44,134 nt of DNA from CANRPC01 sp964456095 (GTDB lineage: Bacteria; Bacillota_I; Bacilli_A; RFN20; CAG-449): assembly GCA_964456095.1 (NCBI GenBank), contig CAYVZF010000005.1:1-44134 (forward strand). The letters are read 5' to 3'. The notes beneath the pieces were generated by a model that saw only the letters and a list, made by a program, of their open reading frames with translations, did not search any database and had not been told where the DNA came from. Made by a program: the position numbers and the translations under genes. Of this stretch, positions 8,169 through 16,795 are shown piece after piece. Position 1 is the first letter of the stretch; each line of letters begins with the position of its first letter.

Positions 8169-9291
8169 GTACGTTTGTAAAAGATGTGGAAATAACGATC
8201 AAAGATATTTAGGAATGTTAAATGGAAAACTATATTGCAGGAAATGTATTAATTTTAATGGAAAAATGTCTTTTAAAGATAGTGTTAATAAAAACGCAAT
8301 ATTAAATTTGGATTTTTCTTTATCAGATAGTCAAAAAAATATCTCTTTAAAATTAAAAGAATTTAGAAAACAAAAAAAGAATGTTTTTTTATATGCTGTA
8401 ACAGGCGCTGGAAAAACAGAATTAGTTTATGGTGCGATTTTAGATACATTAAAAGAAGGTGGGAAAGTAGGATTTTTAATACCAAGAAAAGATGTTGTTA
8501 TTGATTTATACCCACGAATAAAAAATGCGTTTCCTTTTTCTAAAGTTGTTGCGGTTTATGGAGGACATACTGATATTTTAGATGGAGATATAATTATTTT
8601 AACGACACATCAAGTATATAGATATAAAAATTATTTTGACTATTTAGTATTTGATGAAATAGATGCATTCCCATATGTAAATAACGAAGTATTGAATTAT
8701 ATGTTTTTGAATTCAATAAAAGGTAATTATGTATTAATGTCTGCAACACCGAAAAAGAATGATATAGATAAAATATTAGAAGAAGGAGGTGAATATTTAT
8801 GTTTGACAAAAAGATACCATGGTGGTAAATTAATCGTTCCCAAAGTATATTTATCAATTTATGGACTTTTTCCTATATTGCTAAAAATATTAAATAAATT
8901 CATTAATGAAAATAAACCAACATTTATTTTTGCTCCTACAATTGAAGAGGGCGAAAAATTATTTAAATTACTTAATATGTTTTTTAAGGATGGAAATGTT
9001 GTACATTCTAAAAATCAATTAAGAGAAAAAATAATATCTGATTTTAAAAGCAATAAATACAAGTATTTAGTTACAACTTTAATACTTGAAAGAGGCGTTA
9101 CAGTAAAAAACTTGCAAGTTGTAGTGTATCATGCTGATCATGAATTATTTGATTCAACATCTTTAATTCAAATATCTGGTAGAGTTGGAAGAAAATCGGA
9201 TGCAAAAGAAGGAGAAGTATATTTTTTAGCTTATAAAAATACTATAGAAATAGAAAAAGCAATCAATGATATTAAAAAGGCAAATGAATAA
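8167..9291 (+). CDS. comFA: ComFA, DNA-uptake ATPase (DEAD/DEAH helicase family)
   Basis: This 374-residue protein resembles ComFA, the cytoplasmic ATPase that helps pull transforming DNA through the ComEC channel in naturally competent Gram-positive bacteria. It has an N-terminal zinc motif (CKRCGN followed by CRKC), a Walker A AVTGAGKT (residues 77-84), a DEID box (163-166) running into AFPY as in the family, a SATP motif III and a C-terminal helicase domain ending in QISGRVGR. I place the start at the TTG at 8167 because AGAGGTG ends 6 bases before it; a GTG at 8158 lies inside the ribosome site. It is shorter than the roughly 460-residue Bacillus protein, mostly at the N-terminus. It overlaps comFC by 8 bases. 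No other competence gene lies in the window. Confidence 0.88.
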   Translation: MYVCKRCGNNDQRYLGMLNGKLYCRKCINFNGKMSFKDSVNKNAILNLDFSLSDSQKNISLKLKEFRKQKKNVFLYAVTGAGKTELVYGAILDTLKEGGKVGFLIPRKDVVIDLYPRIKNAFPFSKVVAVYGGHTDILDGDIIILTTHQVYRYKNYFDYLVFDEIDAFPYVNNEVLNYMFLNSIKGNYVLMSATPKKNDIDKILEEGGEYLCLTKRYHGGKLIVPKVYLSIYGLFPILLKILNKFINENKPTFIFAPTIEEGEKLFKLLNMFFKDGNVVHSKNQLREKIISDFKSNKYKYLVTTLILERGVTVKNLQVVVYHADHELFDSTSLIQISGRVGRKSDAKEGEVYFLAYKNTIEIEKAINDIKKANE

Positions 9292-9946
9292 TTATTGTTT
9301 GATTTGTATGAAAATATTTACTTATCATGGTTTATATTCTTTTATTTTTAATGTAAAAATATGTAATGATTGTTTTTTAAAAATGGAAAGAAAAGTATTA
9401 AAAAGAAAAATAAATGGAATAAGTGTTACTTCATTTTATCCTTATAATAGTTTTATGAGTTCATTAATTTATTCTTTTAAAGGATGCTATGACATAATGT
9501 TAAGTGAGTGCTTTTTAACTTATGAAATAAATATATTAAGACTTTTATATAAAGGATATTATATTATCCCTGTACCTTCATCTAAAGAAAGTGATAATTT
9601 AAGAGGATTTAATCATGTTGAAGAAATATTTAAATATTTAAAACTACCATTTTTAAAAATATTAATAAAAACAAAAAATTATAAACAATCATCATTAAAT
9701 GCTATTCAAAGAGCACAATCTGTTAATTATATTGAAAGAACATCTAATGAATTATTAACTGATAAAAAAATATTATTAGTGGATGATATTATAACAACTG
9801 GTTCAACGATAAAAAGATCTATTGAATTAATACAAGAATTAAGGCCTAAAAAATTGAAAGTTGTTACAATTGCATACAAAGTAGGCGATTTGTGTCGGAA
9901 TAATGGGAACGAAAAAACTAAAAAACATAAAATTTATAAATTATAA
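9284..9946 (+). CDS. comFC: ComFC-family phosphoribosyltransferase-like protein
   Basis: This 220-residue protein has an N-terminal zinc-finger-like pair (CLIC, CNDC) and a type I phosphoribosyltransferase fold whose PRPP loop is VDDIITTGS (residues 166-174). It matches ComFC/GntX, which works with ComFA and the DprA-linked machinery in handling incoming single-stranded DNA. I prefer the ATG at 9284, which overlaps the comFA stop (ATGAATAA) and begins at the family's N-terminal MNNYCLIC; the upstream ATG at 9266 would lengthen the overlap and lacks a better ribosome site. The gene is translationally coupled to comFA, and the cold-shock gene follows 33 bases after its stop. Confidence 0.85.
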   Translation: MNNYCLICMKIFTYHGLYSFIFNVKICNDCFLKMERKVLKRKINGISVTSFYPYNSFMSSLIYSFKGCYDIMLSECFLTYEINILRLLYKGYYIIPVPSSKESDNLRGFNHVEEIFKYLKLPFLKILIKTKNYKQSSLNAIQRAQSVNYIERTSNELLTDKKILLVDDIITTGSTIKRSIELIQELRPKKLKVVTIAYKVGDLCRNNGNEKTKKHKIYKL

Positions 9947-9979
9947 TTTATGTGTAGTAAGAATTATAGGAGGTGCAAT

Positions 9980-10189
9980 ATGTTAGGCAAAGTAAAGTGG
10001 TTTGATGCCGAAAAAGGTTATGGCTTTATCAATGATGCGCAAAGAGAAAATGTTGATATATTTGTTCATTATTCTCAAATCGTTGAAGAAGGTTATAAAT
10101 CTTTAGAAGAAGGTCAACAAGTTCAATTTGATTTAACTGAAACAGATCGTGGTTTACAAGCAAAAAATGTTGTTAAAGTTGGACTTTAA
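9980..10189 (+). CDS. Cold-shock protein (CspA family)
   Basis: This is a 69-residue single cold-shock domain, a small RNA/ssDNA chaperone. It has the opening MLGKVKWFDAEKGYGFI, with RNP1 KGYGFI and RNP2 DIFVHY (Tyr where Phe is usual), and ends with KNVVKVGL as in the family. The start is set by AGGAGGTG 4 bases before the ATG at 9980; an in-frame ATG at 9950 is not preceded by a ribosome site and would add a non-family leader. There is no long structured 5' leader of the kind found on cold-induced csp genes, since comFC ends 33 bases upstream. A strong terminator follows. Confidence 0.93.
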   Translation: MLGKVKWFDAEKGYGFINDAQRENVDIFVHYSQIVEEGYKSLEEGQQVQFDLTETDRGLQAKNVVKVGL

Positions 10190-10201
10190 TTTATAAAGAG
10201 G

Positions 10202-10243
10202 AAGGATGTTTAAAAATCTAAGTTAGGTTTACATCCTTTTTTT
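10202..10243 (+). terminator. Terminator of the cold-shock gene
   Basis: A two-part hairpin has an outer stem AAGGATGT (10202-10209) / ACATCCTT (10231-10238) and an inner stem AAATCTA / TAGGTTT (with a G-U pair). It runs into a T-run to 10243. Confidence 0.85.
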
Positions 10244-10332
10244 AATGTAATTTATGTTATGTATAAAAACGATTGTTAAAAAAATTTAGTTATAATAAAC
10301 TATTATTTGTAAATAAAAAGGAGGTATATTGT

Positions 10333-12081
10333 ATGCTTTTTGGAAAATATGTAAATAAGTATTACTTAAAATATTTCTTTTTATTTTTAATTGGTATTCT
10401 TTCATTAATTGTGGTAAATATTGCTCAGTTATATATACCTGAATATTTAGGCTTAGCGATGGATAATATTAAAGATGGTGTTGATTATAAAGAATACTTA
10501 TCGCCACTTTTATTAAAAATTATTTTAATCGCTTTTATCATGTGGATTGGAAGATTCATCTGGAGAGTTACTTTATTAGGAGCATCTAATAAAATCCAAT
10601 ACGAATTAAGAAATACTATATTTAATAAAATTACAAAATTATCTAGAAATGATTTTAAAGATAATAAAGTAGGAGAATTAATGTCACTTTTATCTTACGA
10701 TGTTGAAACAATTGGGGATGTATTTGGTTTTGGAATGATTGCCTTGGTTGACTGTGTCTTTTTAGGTGGATTTACAATTATTAAAATGTTTATTTTAGAT
10801 TGGAGATTATCTTTATTTTCATTATTTCCTTTAATTTGTATAGCGATACTAGGTTGTGTTATAGAAAAAGGTATGTCTAATAGATATGATAGAAGACAAA
10901 AATCATTAGATGATTTATCTAGTTTTACACAAGAAAATTTTTCAGGAATAAGAGTAATAAAAGCATTTGTTAGAGAAAAGTATGAAAGCACCGCATTTTT
11001 AATTCTTGGGATTAATTGTAAAGATAGTGATATTAAATTAAGTAAATTTTCTTCATTTGTAGATGCATTAATATCATTTTTTATCTCGTCATTTATTTTT
11101 ATTGTGCTTGGGTTAGGTGGATATTTTGTTTATTTATCAACGACAAATCAAGTTAATACTATGTTAAGTTCTGGTTCGATAATAACTTTTATTGGCTATT
11201 TTGATACTTTAATTTGGCCATTAATTGCAATAGGTAATGTTATTGTAACAACTAGTAAAGGTAAGACATCATTAAAAAGAGTTACTAAATTATTAGATAT
11301 TGAAGAAGAAATTGTTGATGGAGATAAAACATTTGCTAGTGAAGTTAAAGGAAAAATAGAATTTAAAGAATTATCATTTTCTTATCAAAATAAAGATGAA
11401 TTAGCTTTAAACAAAGTATCATTTTTAATAAATGAAGGTGAAAAAATAGGAATAGTTGGTAGAGTTGGAAGTGGAAAAACATCTATTGGAGATATTTTGT
11501 TAAGACTTTTTAATGTTGAAAAAGGAAAAGTATTTATTGATGATATAGATTTAATGGATTTAAAAGTTAAAGATGTACGCAATAATATTTCTTACGTTCC
11601 TCAAGATAATTTTTTATTTTCTGATAAGGTAAAAAATAATATTTCTTTTTCTAATGGTAAAGCACCATTTGAAGAAATTGTAAATGCTGCTTCTTTTGCT
11701 TCAGTTGATGATAATATTATTAACTTTGATAAAGGATATGACACTATTACTGGAGAAAAGGGAGTTTCTTTATCAGGTGGTCAAAGACAAAGAATATCAA
11801 TTGCAAGGGCTTATTTAAAAGATGCACCAATAATGATAATGGATGATTCTCTTTCAGCGGTAGATTTAAAAACAGAAAAACAAATATTATCCAATATTAA
11901 TAAATATAGAAAAAATAAAACAACTATTTTAATTTCATCTAGAATATCAACAGTAAAACATTTAGACAAAATATTAGTCTTAAATAATGGAAAGGTTGAA
12001 GGATTTGATTCACATGAAGAATTAATTAAAATCTCACCAACATATAGACATATGGTTGAAATTCAAGAATTAAGTAAATAA
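10333..12081 (+). CDS. ABC exporter half-transporter with degenerate ATPase site (heterodimer subunit 1)
   Basis: This 582-residue protein has a six-helix type IV exporter membrane domain (about 1-310) fused to a nucleotide-binding domain (about 335-575). Motifs: Walker A GRVGSGKT, a canonical signature LSGGQRQR, a Walker B IMIMDDS with Asp in place of the catalytic Glu, and an H-loop ISSRIST with Ser in place of His. Loss of Glu and His on one subunit is the hallmark of asymmetric heterodimers such as BmrCD, LmrCD and TM287/288, which export drugs and lipids. The start is the ATG at 10333 after AAGGAGG; an in-frame upstream ATT at 10273 is not needed. A TATAAT at 10291-10296 may be the -10 element. 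The partner gene starts 14 bases downstream. Confidence 0.9.
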   Translation: MLFGKYVNKYYLKYFFLFLIGILSLIVVNIAQLYIPEYLGLAMDNIKDGVDYKEYLSPLLLKIILIAFIMWIGRFIWRVTLLGASNKIQYELRNTIFNKITKLSRNDFKDNKVGELMSLLSYDVETIGDVFGFGMIALVDCVFLGGFTIIKMFILDWRLSLFSLFPLICIAILGCVIEKGMSNRYDRRQKSLDDLSSFTQENFSGIRVIKAFVREKYESTAFLILGINCKDSDIKLSKFSSFVDALISFFISSFIFIVLGLGGYFVYLSTTNQVNTMLSSGSIITFIGYFDTLIWPLIAIGNVIVTTSKGKTSLKRVTKLLDIEEEIVDGDKTFASEVKGKIEFKELSFSYQNKDELALNKVSFLINEGEKIGIVGRVGSGKTSIGDILLRLFNVEKGKVFIDDIDLMDLKVKDVRNNISYVPQDNFLFSDKVKNNISFSNGKAPFEEIVNAASFASVDDNIINFDKGYDTITGEKGVSLSGGQRQRISIARAYLKDAPIMIMDDSLSAVDLKTEKQILSNINKYRKNKTTILISSRISTVKHLDKILVLNNGKVEGFDSHEELIKISPTYRHMVEIQELSK

Positions 12082-12095
12082 AGGAGAATGATAAA

Positions 12096-13859
12096 ATGGA
12101 TTTTTTGAGTGAAAATTCTAAAAAAATAAGTGATATAAAATTATTAAAAAGAACATTTTTTTATATTAAACCATATATCTTTAAATTTATTTTAAGTTTT
12201 ATTTTCATTATTATTAATGTTGTTTTAGAAATTATATTACCATTAATTATGTCTTCATCTATTAAAGAAATGAAAAGTGATAACATTGAATTAATGATGA
12301 TTTTATTTCTTGCAATAAGTTATATGATATTAGGAACAATTAATATATTTTTTATTTATTTTCAATCAATTCTTCTTCAAAAAGTCGGACAAAGCATTGT
12401 TTTAAAATTAAGAGAAGATGTTTTTAATCATATTGAACATTTATCAATTGAACAGTTTAATGATGTTCCCGTTGGAAAGCTTGTAAGTAGGGTTACAAAT
12501 GATACAGTTGCATTATCTGATTTGTTTACATCAATTATAGTAAGATTAATAAAAAATATTTTCTTAGTAGTAACTACATATATAATTATGTTTTTTATTT
12601 CTGTTAAACTTACTTTATATGTTTCTATCTTTATAGTTATTGTTGCAATATTGTCGTTTCTTTTTAAATTTATGACAAAAAAAATATTTGCTAAAGAAAG
12701 AGAAGAAATATCTTTAATGAATTCTTTTATGTCAGAAAATATTACTGGGATGAAAATAACACAAGTTTTTAATAAAGAAGAAGAAAAGAAAGAAGAATTT
12801 AAAAAAATAAATAAAAGATTAAAAAAAGCATCAAACAATGTTGTTTTATCTTTCGCAGCGTATAGACCATTAATATCATTTATTTATTTTATAGTAATTG
12901 CGACATGTTTTGCTATTGGAATACCTCAAGTATATGAAGGAATAGTAGATGCAGAATTATTTTTCTTATTTTATATTTATATAGGTCACTTATTTAATCC
13001 TGTACAAGAAATCGCAGAACAATTGAATAATTATCAAAAAGGTATGATTTCTGCAGAAAGAATATTTAATATTTTGGATATTGAACCAACCATTAATGAA
13101 AGTAAAAATCCTATAATAATAGATTCGTTTAAAGGAGAAATAGTTTTTGATCATGTATGGTTTGCTTATACTGAAGATAATTGGATATTAAAAGATGTTT
13201 CTTTTAAAATTAATTCAGGAGAGACTATTGCATTTGTTGGTAAAACTGGCGCGGGTAAAACGACAATTTTATCACTAATTGTTAGAAATTATGATATCCA
13301 GAAAGGTCATATTTATATAGATGGTATCGATATAAAAGATATTGAAATATTATCTTTAAGAAAAAATATAGGACAAATGTTACAAGATGTATTTTTATTT
13401 TCAGGAACAATTAAAGATAATATAACTTTAAAAGACAATACTATTAGTGATGAAGATGTTATAAAAGCATGCGATTACGTTAATGCTAATGTATTTATTA
13501 ATAATTTAGAAAATAAATATGACGAAGAAATAAAAGAAAATGGATCCAATTTATCATCAGGTGAAAAGCAATTACTTTCATTCGCACGCGTTCTTGTAAA
13601 AAATCCATCTATTATAATTTTAGATGAAGCAACATCTAATATCGATACAGAAACAGAAGTATTAATACAAGATTCTTTAAATAAAATGAAATCAATTGGA
13701 ACTATGTTAATTGTTGCACATAGATTATCCACTATTAAAAATGCAGATAGAATAATTGTTATTGAAGATGGAATATTAGTAGAACAAGGTTCTCATTTAG
13801 AATTGATTAATAAAAACGGCTATTATAAAAAAATATATGAAGCAACAAGTGAAATGTAA
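12096..13859 (+). CDS. ABC exporter half-transporter with catalytic ATPase site (heterodimer subunit 2)
   Basis: This 587-residue protein is a six-helix exporter membrane domain (about 1-330) plus an ATPase domain (about 350-585). Walker A is GKTGAGKTT, Walker B is IIILDEAT with the catalytic Glu present, and the H-loop is IVAHRLST with His present. The signature is LSSGEKQ rather than LSGGQ, which is complementary to the first subunit: the good signature of one pairs with the good Walker motifs of the other. This supports an obligate heterodimer in the plasma membrane. The ribosome site AAAGGAGAATG overlaps the upstream stop region, so the pair is coupled. The substrate cannot be read from sequence; multidrug export is the usual guess. 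Confidence 0.9.
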   Translation: MDFLSENSKKISDIKLLKRTFFYIKPYIFKFILSFIFIIINVVLEIILPLIMSSSIKEMKSDNIELMMILFLAISYMILGTINIFFIYFQSILLQKVGQSIVLKLREDVFNHIEHLSIEQFNDVPVGKLVSRVTNDTVALSDLFTSIIVRLIKNIFLVVTTYIIMFFISVKLTLYVSIFIVIVAILSFLFKFMTKKIFAKEREEISLMNSFMSENITGMKITQVFNKEEEKKEEFKKINKRLKKASNNVVLSFAAYRPLISFIYFIVIATCFAIGIPQVYEGIVDAELFFLFYIYIGHLFNPVQEIAEQLNNYQKGMISAERIFNILDIEPTINESKNPIIIDSFKGEIVFDHVWFAYTEDNWILKDVSFKINSGETIAFVGKTGAGKTTILSLIVRNYDIQKGHIYIDGIDIKDIEILSLRKNIGQMLQDVFLFSGTIKDNITLKDNTISDEDVIKACDYVNANVFINNLENKYDEEIKENGSNLSSGEKQLLSFARVLVKNPSIIILDEATSNIDTETEVLIQDSLNKMKSIGTMLIVAHRLSTIKNADRIIVIEDGILVEQGSHLELINKNGYYKKIYEATSEM

Positions 13860-13882
13860 TAGAAAATTAAAATTAAAAAATC

Positions 13883-13911
13883 TTTACATTTTATGACATA
13901 TATTTTATGAT
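13883..13911 (+). promoter_or_regulatory. Promoter upstream of rlmB
   Basis: TTTACA (13883-13888), a 17-base spacer and TATGAT (13906-13911) form a good vegetative-type promoter that begins the rlmB transcript about 55 bases before its ATG. Confidence 0.6.
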
Positions 13912-13974
13912 AAAAGTGCTTAAAAATAACACATTTTGTATATTTTGCTGTAGTGAAACTAAGGAGAGAAATTA

Positions 13975-14700
13975 ATGGGAAACAATGAATACATTTATGG
14001 TAAGAACTCATGTAAAGCTGCCTTGATTAGTAATAATAAAATAAAAGAAGTTATTTTAACTAAATCTTTTTTTGATAAAGAAGTACTATCTTTGATTTCA
14101 AAAAAGAACTTAGATGTAAAAAGACTAGAATCATCTAAATTTGATATGATGTTTAAAGGAGTTAACCATCAAGGAATTGCGTTAAAAATAGAACCATATA
14201 AATATATTGAATTAGATGATTTGCTTGCAAAATGTAAAGGTAAAAAATATTGCACTATTGTACTTCTTGACTCTTTAGAAGACCCTCAAAATTTTGGTGC
14301 TATATTAAGATCTTGTGATGCATTTGGAGTAGATGGTGTCATTATTCCATCATCAAGAAGCGTATCTGTTACGCCGACTGTTGTTAAAGTATCAACAGGC
14401 GCGATTGAATATGTTCCTATTTGTATGGTATCTAATTTAAATCAAGCAATAAAAAAATTAAAAGATAATGGATTTTGGATTGTATCAAGTGATGGATATG
14501 CAAAAGATAATTATGATGAAATAGATTATAAGATGAATGTTGGACTTGTTATCGGTTCTGAAGGAAAAGGAATTTCACAACTTGTATTAAAAAATTCTGA
14601 TTTTATTACTAAAATACCAATGGTTGGACATGTTAATTCCTTAAATGCATCTGTTGCTACTGGAATATATTTATCGATGATTCAATATAGGAGAAAATAA
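13975..14700 (+). CDS. rlmB: RlmB-type 23S rRNA 2'-O-methyltransferase
   Basis: This is a 241-residue SpoU/TrmH-family enzyme that methylates the ribose of a guanosine in the peptidyl-transferase region of 23S rRNA (G2251 in E. coli). It has an N-terminal substrate-binding domain beginning NEYIYGKNSCKAAL, then the three SPOUT knot motifs: DSLEDPQNFGAILRS, GLVIGSEGKGIS and NSLNASVATGI. The ribosome site is AAGGAGAG. Its place directly ahead of a sigma-like gene and, further on, rpmG-secE-nusG matches the yacO-yacP-sigH order of Bacillus, which supports the name; the yacP nuclease gene is missing. A TrmH-like tRNA role is possible but less likely. Confidence 0.87.
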   Translation: MGNNEYIYGKNSCKAALISNNKIKEVILTKSFFDKEVLSLISKKNLDVKRLESSKFDMMFKGVNHQGIALKIEPYKYIELDDLLAKCKGKKYCTIVLLDSLEDPQNFGAILRSCDAFGVDGVIIPSSRSVSVTPTVVKVSTGAIEYVPICMVSNLNQAIKKLKDNGFWIVSSDGYAKDNYDEIDYKMNVGLVIGSEGKGISQLVLKNSDFITKIPMVGHVNSLNASVATGIYLSMIQYRRK

Positions 14701-14701
14701 T

Positions 14702-15292
14702 ATGAGTAATGTATCAAATAATATAAATTTGTATGAAGATGAAATAATATTGATGATTGCTAAAGGAAATGAAGAAGCGCTAGAGCTTCTTTTTTCTTTA
14801 TATGAAACAAAAATGAGATTTGAAGCAAATAGTTTTAGTAATAAATTTAAATTACCAGTTGTAGATAAACAAGATTTACTTCAGGAAATTAAAATCACAC
14901 TTTATGAAGCAATATTAAGATATAATTATCGGAATGGACGATTTTACAATTATTGGTATTTGATAATGAATAGGACGATATTAGGATATTTAAAAAAAGA
15001 AAGTATTCCATCTAATGATTCAAGAAAGCATGAAACATATTGTGAAGGAAGAAAATATGATGAACATTTAATTTTAAATGATTCATTAAAGTTTGATTAC
15101 GATCTATCAGTAAAAGCAATAAATAATAAAAAAGATGAATTATTCTCTTTATGTATGAAAATGTGGCTTATTGGTTATTCTTATAAAGAAATATCTCAAA
15201 AATTAAATATTACAATGACGTCTGTTAATTATCATATTAGAAAAGGATTAGAAGATTTAAAATCAATATTTGGTAATGAAAAAATAAAATAA
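14702..15292 (+). CDS. Sigma-70-like factor in the sigH position
   Basis: This 196-residue protein begins with the helical ANGNEEALELLF-like start seen in sigma region 2 (here AKGNEEALELLF). It continues with the DLLQEIKITLYEAILRY helix matching region 2.2 and ends with an HTH typical of region 4 (GYSYKEISQKLNITMTSVNYHIRKGLEDL). Region 2.4 is weakly conserved. It lies one base after rlmB, the place where SigH is encoded in Bacillota; SigH directs early stationary-phase, competence and sporulation genes. I infer a SigH-family relative but cannot tell whether it still recognises a SigH promoter. No separate promoter is visible, and the ribosome site (TAGGAGAAAA) is inside the end of rlmB. Confidence 0.7.
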   Translation: MSNVSNNINLYEDEIILMIAKGNEEALELLFSLYETKMRFEANSFSNKFKLPVVDKQDLLQEIKITLYEAILRYNYRNGRFYNYWYLIMNRTILGYLKKESIPSNDSRKHETYCEGRKYDEHLILNDSLKFDYDLSVKAINNKKDELFSLCMKMWLIGYSYKEISQKLNITMTSVNYHIRKGLEDLKSIFGNEKIK

Positions 15293-15294
15293 TA

Positions 15295-15322
15295 TTGAAT
15301 AAAAAAGAAAAGGAACTATAAT
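15295..15322 (+). promoter_or_regulatory. Promoter of the MATE gene
   Basis: TTGAAT (15295-15300), 16 bases and TATAAT (15317-15322) begin directly after the stop of the sigma-like gene. Transcription would start about 28 bases before the MATE start codon. Confidence 0.6.
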
Positions 15323-15356
15323 ATGTGTTATTAAAAAAGGAAGTGTTTAATTTATT

Positions 15357-16754
15357 ATGAAAAGTGAAGAGAAAGAGGAGTCAGAATTAGCATTTCGAGA
15401 GAAACGAATTTATGGGGATATGCCTGTAATAAAAGCAGTTGCGATTATGATTATTCCCACTATTATAAGTCAAATAATTACTGTAGTTTATAATCTTGCT
15501 GATACATGGTATGTGGGATTAACTAATAATGCCGCGGCAGTTGCGGCAATTTCATTATGTTTACCTGTTTATAATATTATGACCGCGATTGCTAATCTTT
15601 TTGGTATAGGTGGTTCTAGTGTAATTACAAGAGCAATTGGTGAAGGACATCATCATCGAGCAAGAAGAGCATTTGTTCTTTCTATTCGAGGAGCATTAAT
15701 TTTGTCTTTTATATATTGTTTGTTGTTGGGGGTATTTGCTAGACCATTTTTATTTGCTATAGGTGGTGATGCAAATAATATTGATTTTGCTATTAACTAT
15801 ACAATGATAACAATGGTTATCGGTGGAATTCCAACTGTTTTGTCTGCGGTTTTAGCACATTTAATTAGAAGTACTGGTAAATCAAAAATTGCTAGTATTG
15901 GTATTACTTTAGGTGCTATTTTAAATATGGCTTTAGATCCACTTTTTATGTTTGTGATATTACCAAGTGGTCAAGAAGTAGTTGGGGCCGCGATTGCAAC
16001 AGCAGTATCTAATTTTGTTGCTATGCTATTTTTTGTTATTTATTTATTTTTGCATAGGGATGTTCCAATATTTAGATTTACATTAGAGAATAAACGTAGT
16101 ATTGGTGTTACTACATGGGATATTATGAAATCTGGTATTCCTAGTTTTTTTCTTTTAGCTGCAGGACAAATATCTAACTTTTTCTTAAATGGTATGATTT
16201 CTGATATGGGAGCAAGTGAAGCAGTTGCAGGAATAGGTGTAGTTCGTAAAATTGATTCGCTTGCTTATGCAATTAATCAAGGAATTACACAAGGAATGCT
16301 TCCAATTGTGGCATATTGTTATTCATCCAAACGTTTTAGTAGAATGAAATCTATCGTTGGTTTTTCTGCACTCTTAACAATTATTTTTTCTTTGACTTGT
16401 AGTATTTGTTCATATATATTTGCACCACAATTGATAGAATTCTTTATTCGTGATTCTAATACTATTTTTTATGGAGTTAAATTTTTACGAGTATTATGTA
16501 TTGCAGTTGCTATTTATCCTTTATTATTTGTGATTATTGCAGTGTTCCAAGCTATTGGCAATGGTGCAAAACCATTCATATTATCTTTACTTCATAAAGG
16601 TTCGCTTGACATTTTATTATTTTTTGTTGTTAGAGAAGTATTTGGTTTAGAGTACATTTTATGGGTGACTCCAATTATGTCATTAGTGGCTCTTATTGTT
16701 GGTATTATTCTTATTTTACACTTTTTAAAGTCTATGAATTATGAAAGCAATTGA
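15357..16754 (+). CDS. MATE-family multidrug/metabolite efflux protein
   Basis: This is a 465-residue polytopic membrane protein with about twelve hydrophobic helices in two similar halves. It has the family's N-terminal pattern IIPTIISQIITVVYNLADT and the following GIGGSSVITRAIGEG segment, matching the NorM/DinF-like MATE antiporters that expel cationic compounds using Na+ or H+. The ATG at 15357 is preceded by AAAGGAAGTG at a slightly long distance. It has its own promoter and ends in TGA, which shows that TGA is a stop in this genome. It interrupts the otherwise conserved rlmB-sigH-rpmG order and is therefore an accessory insertion. The substrate is unknown. Confidence 0.9.
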   Translation: MKSEEKEESELAFREKRIYGDMPVIKAVAIMIIPTIISQIITVVYNLADTWYVGLTNNAAAVAAISLCLPVYNIMTAIANLFGIGGSSVITRAIGEGHHHRARRAFVLSIRGALILSFIYCLLLGVFARPFLFAIGGDANNIDFAINYTMITMVIGGIPTVLSAVLAHLIRSTGKSKIASIGITLGAILNMALDPLFMFVILPSGQEVVGAAIATAVSNFVAMLFFVIYLFLHRDVPIFRFTLENKRSIGVTTWDIMKSGIPSFFLLAAGQISNFFLNGMISDMGASEAVAGIGVVRKIDSLAYAINQGITQGMLPIVAYCYSSKRFSRMKSIVGFSALLTIIFSLTCSICSYIFAPQLIEFFIRDSNTIFYGVKFLRVLCIAVAIYPLLFVIIAVFQAIGNGAKPFILSLLHKGSLDILLFFVVREVFGLEYILWVTPIMSLVALIVGIILILHFLKSMNYESN

Positions 16755-16779
16755 TTATAGAATCTTTTTTATATATAAT
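16751..16779 (+). promoter_or_regulatory. Promoter of the zinc-ribbon gene
   Basis: TTGATT (16751-16756), 17 bases and TATAAT (16774-16779) overlap the MATE stop codon. The predicted start of transcription is only about 10 bases before the ATG at 16796, so the leader would be very short and include little more than the ribosome site. Confidence 0.5.
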
Positions 16780-16795
16780 TAGATAGGTGATGAAA

